A DNA stretch of 64,000 nucleotides from Mactra quadrangularis (Eukaryota > Mollusca > Bivalvia > Venerida > Mactridae): the NCBI GenBank assembly GCA_025267735.1, contig CM046299.1, positions 36,718,887-36,782,886 of the forward strand, in the 5' to 3' direction. Shown here one piece after another: positions 12,160 through 23,364 of this stretch (position 1 is the stretch's first letter; every line of letters begins with the position of its first letter). A program made the translations under genes and the position numbers. The notes under the pieces are model-generated. The model saw only the letters and a program-made list of their open reading frames with translations, did not search any database and was not told the origin of the DNA.

Positions 12160-13164
12160 TCCTTGGACCTACAACATACCAAACGTTAATTGACTTGTCA
12201 AACTTTCGTAAATCTATTACCAGTCTAGAGGCCTTCAAATCGGAATTCGTTAACATATTAGAGAAATATGAAGATTGTACACATTAATTTACTGACGGTA
12301 TCAAAGATGGTAACAAAGTAGGTTCCGCTGCATACGGAAATTCTTTTGTTGCAAGAATGCGACTGCGTGACCAGGCATCCATATTTACAGCTGCAGTCAA
12401 AGCAATAGATCTTGCTCTAACATATATATCAAATAGTAATAATAACATTTTTATCATTTTTTCAGATTCTCTATCTGTATTATTGGCCATAAAAAATTGT
12501 ACTTCAAAAAATATTCTTATAAAATGTATCGAACTAAAATTACATGAAATTTTAAAATCTAAAACAGTACACCTCTGCTGGATACCAAGCCATATAGGTA
12601 TACAAGGAAATGAAAAAGTTGATATTTTGGCTAAAGAATCTTTAAACCTTCAACCAGAAGATATCAAATTACAGTGACTTCAAATTAACACGTTAATTAA
12701 GTCAAAATGGCAAACATTGTGCGACAATGCAATTTTGAATAAGTAAAATGACGTAAAGTCAACCCTTGATTCATCTTCGTCAATTATATTTTCTAATTGC
12801 CGAGATCAAATAGTGATCTCGCGATGTAGAATTGGGTCATACCAGATTAACACATTCATACCTTCTGAAAAGAAAGGTAGCACCTAAATGTATACCCTGT
12901 GACGAGCATTTCAATGTCAAACACGTTCTCCGTGACTGTCAGTATCTGAAAGACATCCGGATAAACATTTTAAAGTTAACTCACTTAAATAACTCTTTGA
13001 GTCTGTACCATCATATGCGATTCTTAACTTTTTGTAGGATATAAATGTTTAAAATAATCGAGCTTTACATCAATAATATAGTTTGAATTAAAAGTATCAT
13101 TGATAGCTTTTGGCGCGATATGACCTTTTTGTGTTGGTGCGCCGTAAAACACAAACAAACAAAC
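12160..13164 (+). mobile_element. I/Nimb-type LINE, 5'-truncated copy with 3' tail
   Basis: Begins in the connecting region before RNase H (PWTYNIPN-like reading) and passes through RNase H at 12357-12677 (AAVKAIDLAL, FSDSLSVLLAIKN, GNEKVDILAKESLNLQPEDI). The Cys/His tail follows (CIPCDEHFNVKHVLRDC), then the 3' UTR ending TGACCTTTTTGTGTTGGTGC and GCCGTAAAACACAAACAAAC. Several frameshifts and an early stop show it is inactive. The last ~85 bases define the family's 3' end and are the part echoed in the SINEs. Confidence 0.88.
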
Positions 13165-13615
13165 CGTTTTACTGAATTAACTTATCATATGAAGCCTAAA
13201 TCCTACTTAATTATATTGTCATATTTTTCTCCAGAAACATGTTATACGAGCCCAACTCTGCATATAATTACAATTTTAACTGTATATACACTGATCCCAT
13301 CTGAAGTCCAATCAGGTTTTCTAAAATGTTTAATGTCCAAACGTCTATCTGAAATTGACACATATCCGAAACCTACTTACAAAGAAATAGAAAAAAACAT
13401 ACAAACACGCATTCCAACATTATCACACACACCCCACATCCACTTCTACACCCCGCCCACCCCCACACACTATACACATACAGGCTATATCATGGCGGTC
13501 AGTCCACATAATTACGTTTCCTGGAAAGGCTAGGATCTCTTAAGCTATTAAAACCCATTATATAAAGAGACATTTAGGACTTATTTTAAATGTTACTTAA
13601 ACATTTCTCTTTCAG
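13165..13615. other. LINE 3' flank, no gene recognised
   Basis: Open reading continues from the LINE tail but has no recognisable motif. A CCCACACACTATACACATAC-like low-complexity run lies near 13450-13480. Confidence 0.4.
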
Positions 13616-13990
13616 CACCGTAACCAAGTATTTAAACGAACTAAGAACAGACTCTATGCCATTATTAGAGCCATTTTATCAACCGAACCCAAAGGCTTCT
13701 AGTGATAAGCTGAATGAGATACAGCGCGCATTTGTTTAATACTGTACCAACAGATTAGTGAAAAGTGGAGAGACATTGACCAACGCTGTACTTATGCAAA
13801 TCATTGAAGAAGGAATAAAAGAAAATATTTGGCTCCAAGGGTTCCAACCAAATAAAGGAGAGGAGTAAGAAAATATCTCTATCAAAGACTACAGAAAGAA
13901 AAAATAAGAGTTTGAGGACGCAAGAATACCTCAAAGAGCAACAAATGACCCTGCAGAAGTACATGCAAGAGCCTTTCGAAGCAAATAAAT
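13616..13990 (+). pseudogene. Decayed coding exon, unknown family
   Basis: After a plausible splice acceptor (CTTTCAG at 13609-13615) a plus-strand frame reads sensibly. It includes TVTKYLNELRTDSMPLLEPF, NEIQRAFV, TNRLVKSGETLTNAV and IIEEGIKENIWLQGF. Single stops fall after RAFV, after NKGEE and after DYRKKK. Composition is that of a real protein rather than random AT-rich sequence. I do not recognise the family; it could be an exon of another transposon protein. Confidence 0.4.
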
Positions 13991-14534
13991 ATGGGGAAAG
14001 ATGAATTGACAAAAGACCAAAAAAAAAAACATGGATTGTTAGTTTAAGTAGACACAATGATCTGCAAGTACAGATAACATACTTTTACAAGCATATTTGT
14101 GATAGGCCATTTTAAATCCGAAAAAGGACTGAGGCCTGTAAATAGTAGTGTATCTGTGATATAAATTCAATTATTAGTGATTCTATTCCTAATTATGTAC
14201 ATTAATACCAATACGTTGTAACAATCATTTTACAATCATTTTTTCCTCCACCCGTCTGACGGGGGGTCATCGTCCCGTGGAGGTGAACATTAATAGTAAC
14301 ATGGCTTCTCTGGCCATTTTGTTGCTACTAATGGCCAATGGTCAGACGTTTAAATATAAATACTCTTGTTATAACCAAACACTTTACTTGCCAGATTTAT
14401 CACACATTTGAGTTACCTGACTAAGGTGTCCCATTAGTGCCTAAGAGGATTGAAATTAAAGCTGGTGACTGCCATGGTGACAATTTGTCCAATCGTGATA
14501 CCTTGCAGCTCTATGAACAGGGTTAGCTTTTTTC

Positions 14535-14780
14535 ACATAGACATATGGTAAGCGTGGTCAATGAACCTTACCTAGTGGTAAGCTAAGGTAAGCTAAGGGT
14601 TAGCTATGATTACATAAACATAGGGCATGCTTGGTCAATGAACCTAACCCAGTGGTTAGCTAGATTAAGGTGTTAGGAGAAAGCTAAGCTCAGTGTTAGC
14701 TATGTTCATACAGACATAGGATAAGCTTGGTCAATGAACCTTACCTGGAGGTAAGCTAGAGTAAGGGGTTAATAGTAAGC
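14535..14780 (+). repeat. Tandem repeat around GGTCAATGAACCTNACC
   Basis: Three units with the core GGTCAATGAACC at 14556, 14633 and 14729, each followed by AGTGGTTAGCTA-like or GGTAAGCTA-like sequence. Unit length is variable (77 and 96 bases). Confidence 0.75.
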
Positions 14781-14794
14781 TAGGTATGGTTTTG

Positions 14795-14970
14795 ACCAAA
14801 TGACCAAAACTGCGGACGGTCTATTGCGCATGCGCAGGATTGAAATTATAAAATGGCTGATAGTGGTTTTGCGCGTGCCCATCATTCAAATGTTCAAAAC
14901 GGCTGACTGTTCTTTTGCGAATGTGCACGATTTATTTAGTTAATGGGCGGAAGTCGTTCTGCGCATGTGC
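14795..14970 (+). repeat. ~50-bp tandem repeat with NRF-1-like palindromes
   Basis: Units contain GCGCATGCGCA-like cores: TTGCGCATGCGCAGG near 14825, TTGCGCGTGCCCA near 14870, TTGCGAATGTGCACG near 14915 and CTGCGCATGTGCGCA near 14960. Each follows a GGCTGA/GGCGGA phrase. The first is an exact match to the known NRF-1 half-palindrome consensus; function here is inference. Confidence 0.65.
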
Positions 14971-15085
14971 GCAATTAACACTGAAGTGAGTATTTGAAGG
15001 GAAAAGATCTAGCTGTTGATTCGATATTGGATTTGCAGGGAAATTATTTTGTAATTACAAATGATTTTTTAAGCGATAGATTTTT

Positions 15086-15340
15086 ATACCCCCGCTTCGA
15101 AGAAGAGGGGGGTATACTGTTTTACCCGCGTCCGTGCATCCGTCCGTCCGTTACGAAATTTCCGTCGCAGTTTTCTCAGCAACTATAACATGCAGCAGCC
15201 TAATACTTTGCAAATTGCTTCATCCCATAGTCCCATGTGGTGTAAAGCGATTTCATGCTCCTTGCTCATCTACTTCCTGTTTATCGCATATTTTTAGATT
15301 TTGGCGGGGGTATCTTTAGTGAGCATTATACCCCCGTTAC
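15086..15340. repeat. TATACCCCCG-ended palindromic repeat
   Basis: Starts TTTTTATACCCCCGCTTCGA with an immediate GAGGGGGGTATACTG complement, and ends GGCGGGGGTATC...TTATACCCCCG. Contains TCCGTGCATCCGTCCGTCCG. It resembles dispersed repeats I associate with bivalves. Confidence 0.65.
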
Positions 15341-16659
15341 ACCAAACTCGTTCTCACTACGTTCTGAAAAAATTGGACCGAACGAGCTCTAACTGTGTGC
15401 AAACGGACTGAACGTAGTTCCAACTTTCTACGGTCTGTGTTCGAACGTTATGGACGAGCTCGGACGGGGTTGAACGGGAATGGGGTTTCAGAACTTTGAG
15501 TCGACTCAAAATATTTTTGCGGCCACTCCGTTCTGCAATTAGACTGAGTGACAACGTACTGACAACGGAAAGGACGTACTGCGAACGGAATTGCCGTACT
15601 AGCATCGTACTAGGGACGTGCCTTGTCGTAGTTCGATCGGGCCACAATTTGCAGTACGCTTACACCCCGACCTGATCCGTTTGTAACTCGTTCATTCCGT
15701 TTGCACACAGACTTAACTCGACTTAATTACGTCCATAGTGCGTTGTTATCCCGTCTAAATGCACAAAAACAAAATACGAAGTTCTGAACCAGTTTGCAAC
15801 ACGTTTACACACAGTTCTTAAAGTTCGCAGTAGGATCTCGGTACGTTATATTCGTTGTTAGTAAGTCTGTTGCGTTCGTTTGCAGTTCGTACCACGTCTA
15901 TATAACGTCTACAGTATGATCTGGCAAGGTTTGATACAAATTCAGACCATTTCTCACCAAGTTATCATCTCGGCCCAAGCTCTTTGCCTAGAACCATGGA
16001 AGTCGTTAATGCTTTGAATGTTGGCTTTGTACTCTTTTTTATAGAAGTGGAGCAAGAATACAATTACATGGTAGAGGAGAAACTTCCTCATTTTTAATAA
16101 CTGGCTCAGGAGGCTTAGTATCTTGTGGCTTATCTTGAGTTTGGTCTTCAAGAGCTTCACATGTGCAGGTGATTTTGAATCGTTTGGAAGCGATTGCCTT
16201 AACACGCACCGTCTGTCTGATTCTACTCTTTTTTGGAGGCTTGATGGTCACAGTGATGCTTGACGAATTGTGTCCTCAAAGCTTGAAGCGCGGAACGAGA
16301 ATGAGAACGGGAAGAAACGTCCTGCATATTTATAGCAATCGGGTCAGAACGTGACGTTATTTCGTTCAAAACGCACTAAGATTGAGATAAGAACGTACTT
16401 AGAACGAGTTGAACTGTCTTAAACGGGATTGTCAATGTAAAGAAGTTTAGAAGAACTAGTTATGAACGGGTTAAAACTGACTACGAACGGGATAAAAACG
16501 AAATGCACGCAACGAGAACTGGTCTGGTTCTGAACGAACTATGATCGTATAGCTGATATTTTTCGACTTAAACGGCACGTTCTAACTCGTTCACAACCAG
16601 TTTCGCAATATTTTTAGGACGGGGTCGAACGTTCTGAGAACTAGTTTGGTGTAACGGGG
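15332..16659. mobile_element. 1.33-kb inverted-repeat element rich in GTTCG/AACG words
   Basis: Ends are CCCCGTTACACCAAACTCGT at 15332 and the complement of CCCCGTTACACCAAACTAGT at 16659, agreeing over 23 bases with one mismatch. Most of the body is a loose array of GTTCG, CGTTC, AACGGG and GAACG words on both strands. The middle (about 15960-16330) lacks these words and holds a compact open frame. The left end abuts the preceding repeat directly. Non-autonomous; superfamily not recognised. Confidence 0.7.
16039..16281 (-). CDS. Short open frame inside the AACG-rich element, possible captured exon
   Basis: About 80 codons. The reading contains SITVTIKPPKKSRIRQTVRV, KRFKITCTCEAL and a C-terminal VSPLPCNCILAPLL. 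It is rich in Lys, Thr and Pro with four cysteines near the end. An in-frame TGA sits just upstream, so no ATG is available in this frame; an ATG after a TATA-like TATAAATATG lies in another frame. It stands out because the rest of the element is built of GTTCG words. It may be a captured host segment or the eroded element gene. No function assigned. Confidence 0.3.
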
Positions 16660-16823
16660 CCCTTAGCTCACAGATTTACTTGTTTATTTTTGTATTTTTA
16701 AAACAGAGATAATTGTTAATAATGGCAGACGCCAATTTGAATAGACCTCTACATAGCAACCAGCTCTATACAACTTCACATGTTGCCCTTTCAAGGGGAT
16801 GGATTGCTCGAAAGGGGTTATTA

Positions 16824-17290
16824 ATGTATGATAGTGATATTTACCATGCCCGTATAGGCTCGAACTAGGTCTGAAAGCCATATAAATACATTTAAATAAT
16901 AGAACACGGAATTTTGAACCCAGATACTGGTGTATGAGAGGCTTGACTGTCACCTAGGGTACTCCCCTGAACTCAGTGTTGGTCTGTGTAGCCAAGACTT
17001 GTACCAACACCACCATGTATCATAGTGATATATACCAAGCCTGTATAGGCTGGAACCAGGTCTGAAAGCCATAGCACTATGTCAAAATAATAGAATATGG
17101 AAGTTGGAACCCTAATGCGGCTCTTAGTGAGGCTCGTACTGCCACCTAGGGTACTCGCCTGAACTCGGTTTTGGTCTCTATGTGTAGCCAGGACTGGTAA
17201 CTACACAATCATGTATCATAGTGATATAAACCCAGCCAGTATAGGCTCGAACCCGGTCTGAAACTCATTGAAATACGTTTTTTTGTCTGA
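16824..17290 (+). repeat. ~195-bp tandem repeat, 2.4 units
   Basis: Units start at 16824, 17015 and 17211 (ATGTATSATAGTGATAT). They share CTCGAACYNGGTCTGAAA and CCACCTAGGGTACTCSCCTG. The unit length is near nucleosome-repeat length. Confidence 0.85.
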
Positions 17291-17959
17291 GGCCAAGGTC
17301 ATGCTGCTGTATTTAAATTAGTCATAGATTACCGGTAGGGGGCTTCAGTATTGCCTGTAATACTAACTGACCCTTGTTATAACTATATTTGCATGTTGCA
17401 TCACCTAGTGACTTCTATAAATAATGCGTCCATCATGTACATTCAGTAAAATCTGGCTATGTGTGTTTTGGTTTTTCAGCTCATTTGAATGATATATCAA
17501 GTACCTAAATATTGTAAGATTTGATCAAAATTCATATTTCACCTGAAGTATTATAGACTTGTGTTTCAACAAGTTTTATAGGAAAACATGTAACTTGATT
17601 GGTGAAGTTGCCAATTGGGACTGTGAGTGGGCATAAACATTTAGTGCACAACTCTTCAAAAATTTCGTAGGGGTTCTCAATATAATTTTCTTAACTGTAC
17701 ATGTATCATAATCATTTATGTAATATGAAAATAGTTAAACATTTCTGTGTACATTTATTGAAATGTTCAGCACATTTTGACCAAATTTTGGCGTAAGTAT
17801 AGTAACAGCATTAGCACATTTCATTGAGTTTACCTGAAACGAGTCAATTTTTCCAAATCATCTTATTTCTTTTTAACTTTTTTGTTACAATTACTGTCCC
17901 TTGTTTATAAATTTCAAGACCACTGTAAATATAGGGTTTCTTTTATCTTTTATACAAGG
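17291..17959. other. No gene recognised
   Basis: AT-rich, probable intron or intergenic DNA upstream of the SWIM exon. Confidence 0.45.
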
Positions 17960-18364
17960 TACATACGCCACAATGTTTTATGCAGAACAACATGCAGGCT
18001 CAATCATCCTGACATCCCAACATTTCTTCAGAATAGGCCGCAACAATTTGTAAAAGAGTGCTTAAAGAGAATTGATGGCGTTCAGAATGATGAGATACAA
18101 GTACAGGATGGATCTTACATCGTAAGGTCCCATCTGGTGAATGTTGATGTTCCAACTTGTGACTGTGAAGATTTCAATAAAACCGGATGGCCTTGTAAGC
18201 ACTTGCTAGGTCTCATTGTGCACAATCACATTGCATGGGAGAACTTGCCTGCTGCATACAAGAAATTACAATGTTTTCTGCTGGGTTCATCAGATGAACA
18301 AACTACTGAATTGTATCTAGCCCTTCTGTACAACACTCCAATCTATGCGAAAGTCAAGGGCTAG
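17960..18364 (+). CDS. SWIM-type zinc-finger exon (partial gene)
   Basis: The last exon of a gene or transposase, ~134 codons to a TAG. A splice acceptor (TTTTATACAAG, 17949-17959) is likely at its start. The SWIM signature CxCx9CxH reads CDCEDFNKTGWPCKH near 18160-18205, followed by LLGLIVHNH. SWIM fingers occur in MULE transposases and in host ZSWIM proteins; the preceding IVRSHLVNVDVPTCDC phrase fits either. The C-terminus, about 50 residues after the finger, has no known domain. No upstream exons were identified. Function beyond nucleic-acid or protein binding is not assigned. Confidence 0.6.
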   Translation, partial: YIRHNVLCRTTCRLNHPDIPTFLQNRPQQFVKECLKRIDGVQNDEIQVQDGSYIVRSHLVNVDVPTCDCEDFNKTGWPCKHLLGLIVHNHIAWENLPAAYKKLQCFLLGSSDEQTTELYLALLYNTPIYAKVKG

Positions 18365-18489
18365 AGCTTTTGACAGAGGCGAGAGAACTTTACTATCAGT
18401 TGGCAAGTCAAGATGTAATGCACAATTCTAATCAAGTTTCTCAAGGTCTGCGTGCTGTCAAAGCCAAGGACTGTAGAAGGTAGAGGGCT

Positions 18490-18830
18490 ATCAACAATAA
18501 CGATCTTGTGACCTTTGACACCCGGGCCTCAGAACCAAACGTGCACACCCTTAAACCAAGGACTATCCCCACAAAAAATTTGGTAAACCTAGATACACTT
18601 CTCGTTTAATTATGTTCAGGACAAAGTTTACCCATAAGAAGTCCAAGTGACCTTGGCCTTTGACCACTGGGCCTCAGAACCTTAAAGAAATACCCTTGAG
18701 CCAATTTTTAAAAAAATGTTTCAAAATAGCTTGGATATTTTTTTGGATATTGCGGGATCCAGATGTAAGCGGACAGACATACGGATGGACAAAGTACAAA
18801 TCTATAGTCCCTCCGGTGTAAAGACTAATA
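18490..18830. repeat. Dispersed repeat with GACCTTTGAC and CTCCGG words
   Basis: Holds paired phrases GTGACCTTTGACACCCGGGC and GACCTTGGCCTTTGACCACT, GGGCCTCAGAACC twice, and an end TATAGTCCCTCCGGTGTAAA after GGACAGACATACGGATGGAC. It resembles a repeat common in molluscs. Confidence 0.6.
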
Positions 18831-18876
18831 TGGGACTTATAAGCTGTTTGACAATGGATAAATGGAGACTCATTGT

Positions 18877-19620
18877 TAGGGCTGCAACAATTCGATTCGA
18901 TACATCGAAACTCGATTGCAAGGTCGCCGATTCGATTTCGATTCGGGACTGGCGAGTTTCGATACTGACTGAAGTGTCTACATAAGTTATAACGATAAAA
19001 GCAAAGGCGCGCCTAAAAGTCAAAGTATACGTTGACAGTGAAACTGAGTTTCACTTAGTTATATTTCTGTTAAATTTCCATTACGATTTTATGTAGCATG
19101 TTTGGAAACTCTGTTCCAAATATACATTCTATAGTATATGTCCCGATCTTCCGCCAATTGGGTCGGTGTTGTTGAATAATTACTTTACCTGTTCTGACAT
19201 TCTGGAAGATTTTAGACTCCGCATGAGCAAGCCAAAATTCGTCGTTAGTTTATTAAAATTTAAATAGTTTCGCATACACGGTGAATGTTTAACTAATATG
19301 TACAATAGTATACCAAGAACTGCACCTTTTTACAATTTATGATCCATGCTGTCTTCATGTTTTAAGTCGATATTACATTAATTATAAACTTTAGCGACCT
19401 TTACATTCGTACCCAATCCATTTCGTACTTTAATAAAGCAAATATTAATCATCAGATTTTCGAATTTTGTGTTATCCAATTTTAGTAAAACTTTCGTTTA
19501 ATTTATTTAGTTTTAAGCTCAAATATATGTATAAATGCATATTTGTAGTAAATTGTATTAATAAAAGAATCGAATAAAAAAAAAATCGAATCGGATTTCC
19601 GGTGAATCGTTGCAGCACTA
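18877..19620. mobile_element. hAT-like MITE, ~744 bp
   Basis: Ends TAGGGCTGCAACAATTCGAT and, inverted, TAGTGCTGCAACGATTC. This GCTGCAAC-type terminus is typical of hAT elements. The subterminal DNA is ATTCGAT-rich and internally palindromic. No transposase. No clear 8-bp duplication at these boundaries, so the ends may be off by a few bases. Confidence 0.65.
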
Positions 19621-20175
19621 CTTCTTAGGCTCCCTATTGTAATTTAATGTTCATGTCTGAAGTAATAATGCATGTTTAAGTTAAGTGAGCCTCGGGGATA
19701 CCTTTAGTGGGATGTAACTTTGGTGGGCTAGATGACAATTACGCTTTTGTAGATTTTTTCAGTTATTTTTCAAGCACTGGGTAATGAAAGAGTCTTGATC
19801 ACCCACTTGCGATTTATCTATGAGCTTAGAAGCCTTATTAATTTTTATTTGTGAAGAGAGAAGCTTCACATGAGAAACCTGCGGGTTTGTTAATCTTCAG
19901 ATGGAAATAGTGAGAGTGCAATGCTTCGGCTACGCGCACTTGCGATTTATTATTCATTCCCTGAGAGATAGGAGGTTTTATTTGTGTTTCAAAGCCACCA
20001 GGGTTACCAAGGTATGAGGGTAGACTGCCACTCTGATTTTGCACTGTGATGTCAACGAAGACAACAGAAGTCACCATGTACATTTTTCTGCATATTTCCA
20101 CTGTCTACTGCATTCAATTCAACTTAAGATTATTTTTTTAATTTTAAGCCTTGTACACACTATCTATATTTTATC
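19621..20175. other. No gene recognised
   Basis: Short overlapping frames on both strands, none with a recognised motif. Confidence 0.4.
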
Positions 20176-20550
20176 TTTTTACACAAGAAACACTTTGCCT
20201 GTGACAAGTGTCCAGGGGTTTTCAACAATCGTCGGATTTCACAACACATCAGATTAAAGCTAACCATTCCTCGGCACGGGTTGTGAGTGCATGGTGTCAT
20301 CGTAATCACCGGGAGTTCAGATACCCCCAAGATCTGTTTCGCCATGTTAGAGATCAACATTATCATTTGTATAAAGCATTTCCAGCAGGGATATAAGCCA
20401 CCGCCAACATTTTCTATTTTACTAGACAACCAGCTGAATTCATCCGTCTTCATGGAGCACCGACATCCATCGCATCACCTGAGGCAGTTAGCCTTGGAAG
20501 CAGTTGAAGATTGGTGTTCCCGCCATAAGCAATCAATTTCATTATAGAGG
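20176..20550 (+). pseudogene. Decayed C2H2 zinc-finger-like exon
   Basis: The plus strand reads HKKHFACDKCPGVFNNRR then ISQHIR (a C-x2-C...H finger near 20183-20250). In a shifted frame a second finger-like motif follows (CHRNHREFRYPQDLFRHVRD then QHYH, to 20370). A frame change near 20270 and stops mark decay. After AFPAG a proline-rich start of another segment (PPPTFSILLDNQLNSSVF) reads on to 20547. The family is not recognised; retroelement or transposon origin is possible. Confidence 0.4.
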
Positions 20551-20856
20551 TCCGGCTGGAATTTGAACTCCAACAACACAAGTCTTGGAAAATTATCTGC
20601 GCCTTTAACTCTGGATTGGATGGCTATTTCTTTAACATCTTCATCCTCCTTCTTAATCTTCCAATCAAACTCAAATGATCTGATAAAGGTCACTCTTCAA
20701 GACTCTCACCTCTTCACCAGAAGCCTCTATGCCACTCTTGCAGAAGATGCCCATCCTTGACATGTCTATCGATCCATCATCTGTCTCTTGGGTACCTCAT
20801 CATAATCAGCAGGTCATCAAGAAGGATATTTCCATACTTATACCCATGGATGAAAA

Positions 20857-21141
20857 CCCGGGTCGATAGCGCAGTTGGTAGCGCGCCGGGATTTGGATAC
20901 TCGTGCCCGAGGGGGTGCGGGTTCGAATCCCATCCGGGGAGGTTATACCCTTCCATGAAGATTTGACAATAATGTAGATTTTCCTCCATTAATTAGATAA
21001 TATGGAGAAGTTTCCGGCCTTGTGGAAGGGTAGGTGAGTACTGGTTATAGACAATGGTCCAGGAAAGCTAGGTTAGATGCGCTGGACGCCGTAAAATGAC
21101 CTAAATTGTGTTGATACGGCATTAAAACCAACAAATCAATA
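20857..21141 (+). mobile_element. tRNA-derived SINE, intact copy
   Basis: A-box region TAGCGCAGTTGGTAGCGCG, B box GGGTTCGAATCCC, body with GATTTTCCTCC and GGAAGGGTAGGTGAGTACTG, 3' tail TGACCTAAATTGTGTTGATA then CGGCATTAAAACCAACAAA. Flanked by ATGAAAA at 20850-20856 and 21142-21148. It is the reference copy here for the SINEs at 24338, 31560, 43115 and 45207. Confidence 0.88.
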
Positions 21142-21310
21142 ATGAAAAATACCTGCTTTCCGTCTTTGTTGATGATGACTTGCTGTTTAAACCAGACTCA
21201 TCATTGAGAGACCTCAGATCCCCCACACCAATATTTTTAGGAGAAGAGTCCACAGCAACATCAAAAACTTACTTCATCTCATTCGCCAGCTTCAATTGAT
21301 TTAGCACCAT

Positions 21311-21646
21311 TTGTCGCAACCACTAACTTACTTCCATCCAATAGAATCATCACTCTCAAGTATAACTTGTAGTACAGTCTTGACTGATGCAAATCCACTT
21401 GTATCAACAGCTTCATCCAATGTGACCAACTTGGTATCAGCAGAACCATTTTTTTCCAGATCTGAAGTATCTACTAGCACAACTACTTCAACAGACTTGA
21501 ATAAATCATCTGTAGGAGTCCATCCAAAAGAGTGCCATCTGCTCACTGACGACAAGTTCCAGAGAGTCCTAGATTTTCTGAAGTTCTGGTATGTTGTCGC
21601 TCTAGGAGAGATCGGGTCGGACAGAACTGAACCGGAGTCCACATAG
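21311..21646 (+). CDS. Ser/Thr-rich open frame, unknown
   Basis: About 111 codons, low-complexity Ser/Thr (PLVSTASSNVTNLVSAEPF, SEVSTSTTTSTDLNKSSVG) and a more ordered end (HLLTDDKFQRVLDFLKFWYV). It lies on the same strand and within 0.8 kb of the zinc-finger-like exon, separated by the SINE, so it may be a later part of that gene. No family recognised; the opposite strand is also open, so coding strand is uncertain. Confidence 0.3.
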   Translation: MSQPLTYFHPIESSLSSITCSTVLTDANPLVSTASSNVTNLVSAEPFFSRSEVSTSTTTSTDLNKSSVGVHPKECHLLTDDKFQRVLDFLKFWYVVALGEIGSDRTEPEST

Positions 21647-21649
21647 AAA

Positions 21650-22560
21650 CATCAATAGGACACCAGGGTGAGACTCCTCAACTTCAGTGTGTTGGTCCGA
21701 CCAGTTATCCTCCACGTGATATATGGGGTGGCAACACGCTTAGGAGGTGAGCGCTAGACGCTTACAACTGATGAAGGCCAACGCTGCTCCCACCGAAAAG
21801 ATACACCTGTACTCCTTAGGCGGGACTGTGGAAAAAGTGGTGGGATGGCCGGATGCGATCCCAACTGCTACTTTCATTTGGCTAGTAACCTCTTTCGACA
21901 AATACCACTGAGCCGCCCTACAACGAGTCCCAAAGAACAAACTTCTGTTGGGAACAGATGCCCTCTACTTTCGCCCAACTGAAGCCAGAGCTAGTACCCC
22001 AGCTTTCCTAGGGGACATCAGAGTAGTGGTCAGCCAACACCGCGGTACCACTCTCAGGACTCTGATGCAGTTAACCACCGGGAGGACATTATACTCACTG
22101 TGAGTCGGTATGGCCATCTGCTCCGATAACGGAGCGATGACTAGTGAGCTGGGTGTTCAACTACTTAAGTGAAATATCTGAGAGTTTCGATAGCCATTTA
22201 TTCAGACATCTCGGAGCGATGGCTTACACCTGGTATTTTTGGGTGTTCAGCTACATGAACCGGTGGAACACTTACCATGCCAAGGAATCGCGTGTTCCCA
22301 CGGTATTGTTCAGCGAAGTCGTATGGCGGAGTGACTCCCTGGACTTGTGCTGGGAATGTAGACCTGAGTTCCCAGCTATCCAGCATTGGAGATCAGAAGT
22401 CGCCTTGGGCTGAAATGGAGGAGCAGCCCTTTTTGAACGAGGAAGAGTATGATACGAACGGCTTTGTGTCCTTCAGGAATCACTCGGACGACTTCGGATT
22501 CTGTGAGTGACGTCATACATTTAGTTCTACTTGGATTTTCCGAGATATTTCGTTCCTGAG
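21650..22560. other. GC-richer stretch, unidentified
   Basis: Clearly more GC-rich than its surroundings. It contains a repeated phrase: CGGAGCGATGACTAGTGAGC...GGGTGTTCAACTAC near 22130-22165, and CGGAGCGATGGCTTACACCT...GGGTGTTCAGCTAC near 22210-22255. The character resembles the terminal region of a retroelement such as DIRS, but no enzyme motif is present. Confidence 0.35.
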
Positions 22561-23039
22561 ACAGACAGTAACCTAGAGTATTTTCTAATGGTTTATGATT
22601 CTTAGATCACTAGACATGTTCTATTGCTCACACAGACTCCTCTACTTAAGGCAAGAGTACTTTTTACTACAGTTGCAACAGCTTTAGCTGGTTATTTATA
22701 CTCTATATTGATTTTAAATGATGTGACACCATGTACAAGATTTTATAATAACGTAATGTGAGGATGCGACGGATAAGGGGATTGCTAAGGCAATCTTTGA
22801 GGAATTCAGCAAAAGAGGGGAGGGTCCAGAAAAAAATCAGCTTGGGGTCTGATGGTGCATCAGTGAAGACTGGGAGAAAAAATTGTAAACATGTGTAATT
22901 TAGTTTTTAGTCATTTTGAATCACATGAATTGGCCTCGCAACATTTTGATTTGTTAAGTTAAAAGTTTAAGTACAGTTTAAAAAGTCTGTTTCCATACTA
23001 GTAATATTATACGTGTATGTTTAGCTGAATTTACAAGTT
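22561..23039. other. No gene recognised
   Basis: AT-rich, nothing supported. Confidence 0.4.
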
Positions 23040-23195
23040 TTACTATAACCCCTGGTCATTGAAATCTCCACGAAGCAGATGACCCCTCAATACCCATTTT
23101 CAACTGAATGGAGTACTTATTCAAGGATCTCAGCAGTGATCCTTGTGGGGTTCGAACCCAGCGTGTGTCCTACCACTTTATCAATCAGCAAAACT
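23040..23195 (-). mobile_element. Diverged tRNA-headed SINE
   Basis: On the minus strand, an A-box-like TTGATAAAGTGGTAGGAC is followed by B box GGGTTCGAACCCC and then a body running to ~23040. It differs from the 20857 family. Confidence 0.5.
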
Positions 23196-23364
23196 TTTAA
23201 AATCAAATGAACAATTTTTATTGAGGGTATATTTCAAGAAAATGACTATTTACAGACTGGCCAAGCTTGGTTTTAACCAAACTTCATATTACCGATAATG
23301 CAATAAATTCAAATTCACATCTTAAGTAATTTAAATTAAATTCGTTTTATTTCATTGTCTCAAT

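Noticed and set aside
21328..21642. Minus-strand gene opposite the Ser/Thr-rich frame
   Set aside because: Both strands are open; neither has a motif, and the plus strand has better context. Not listed twice.
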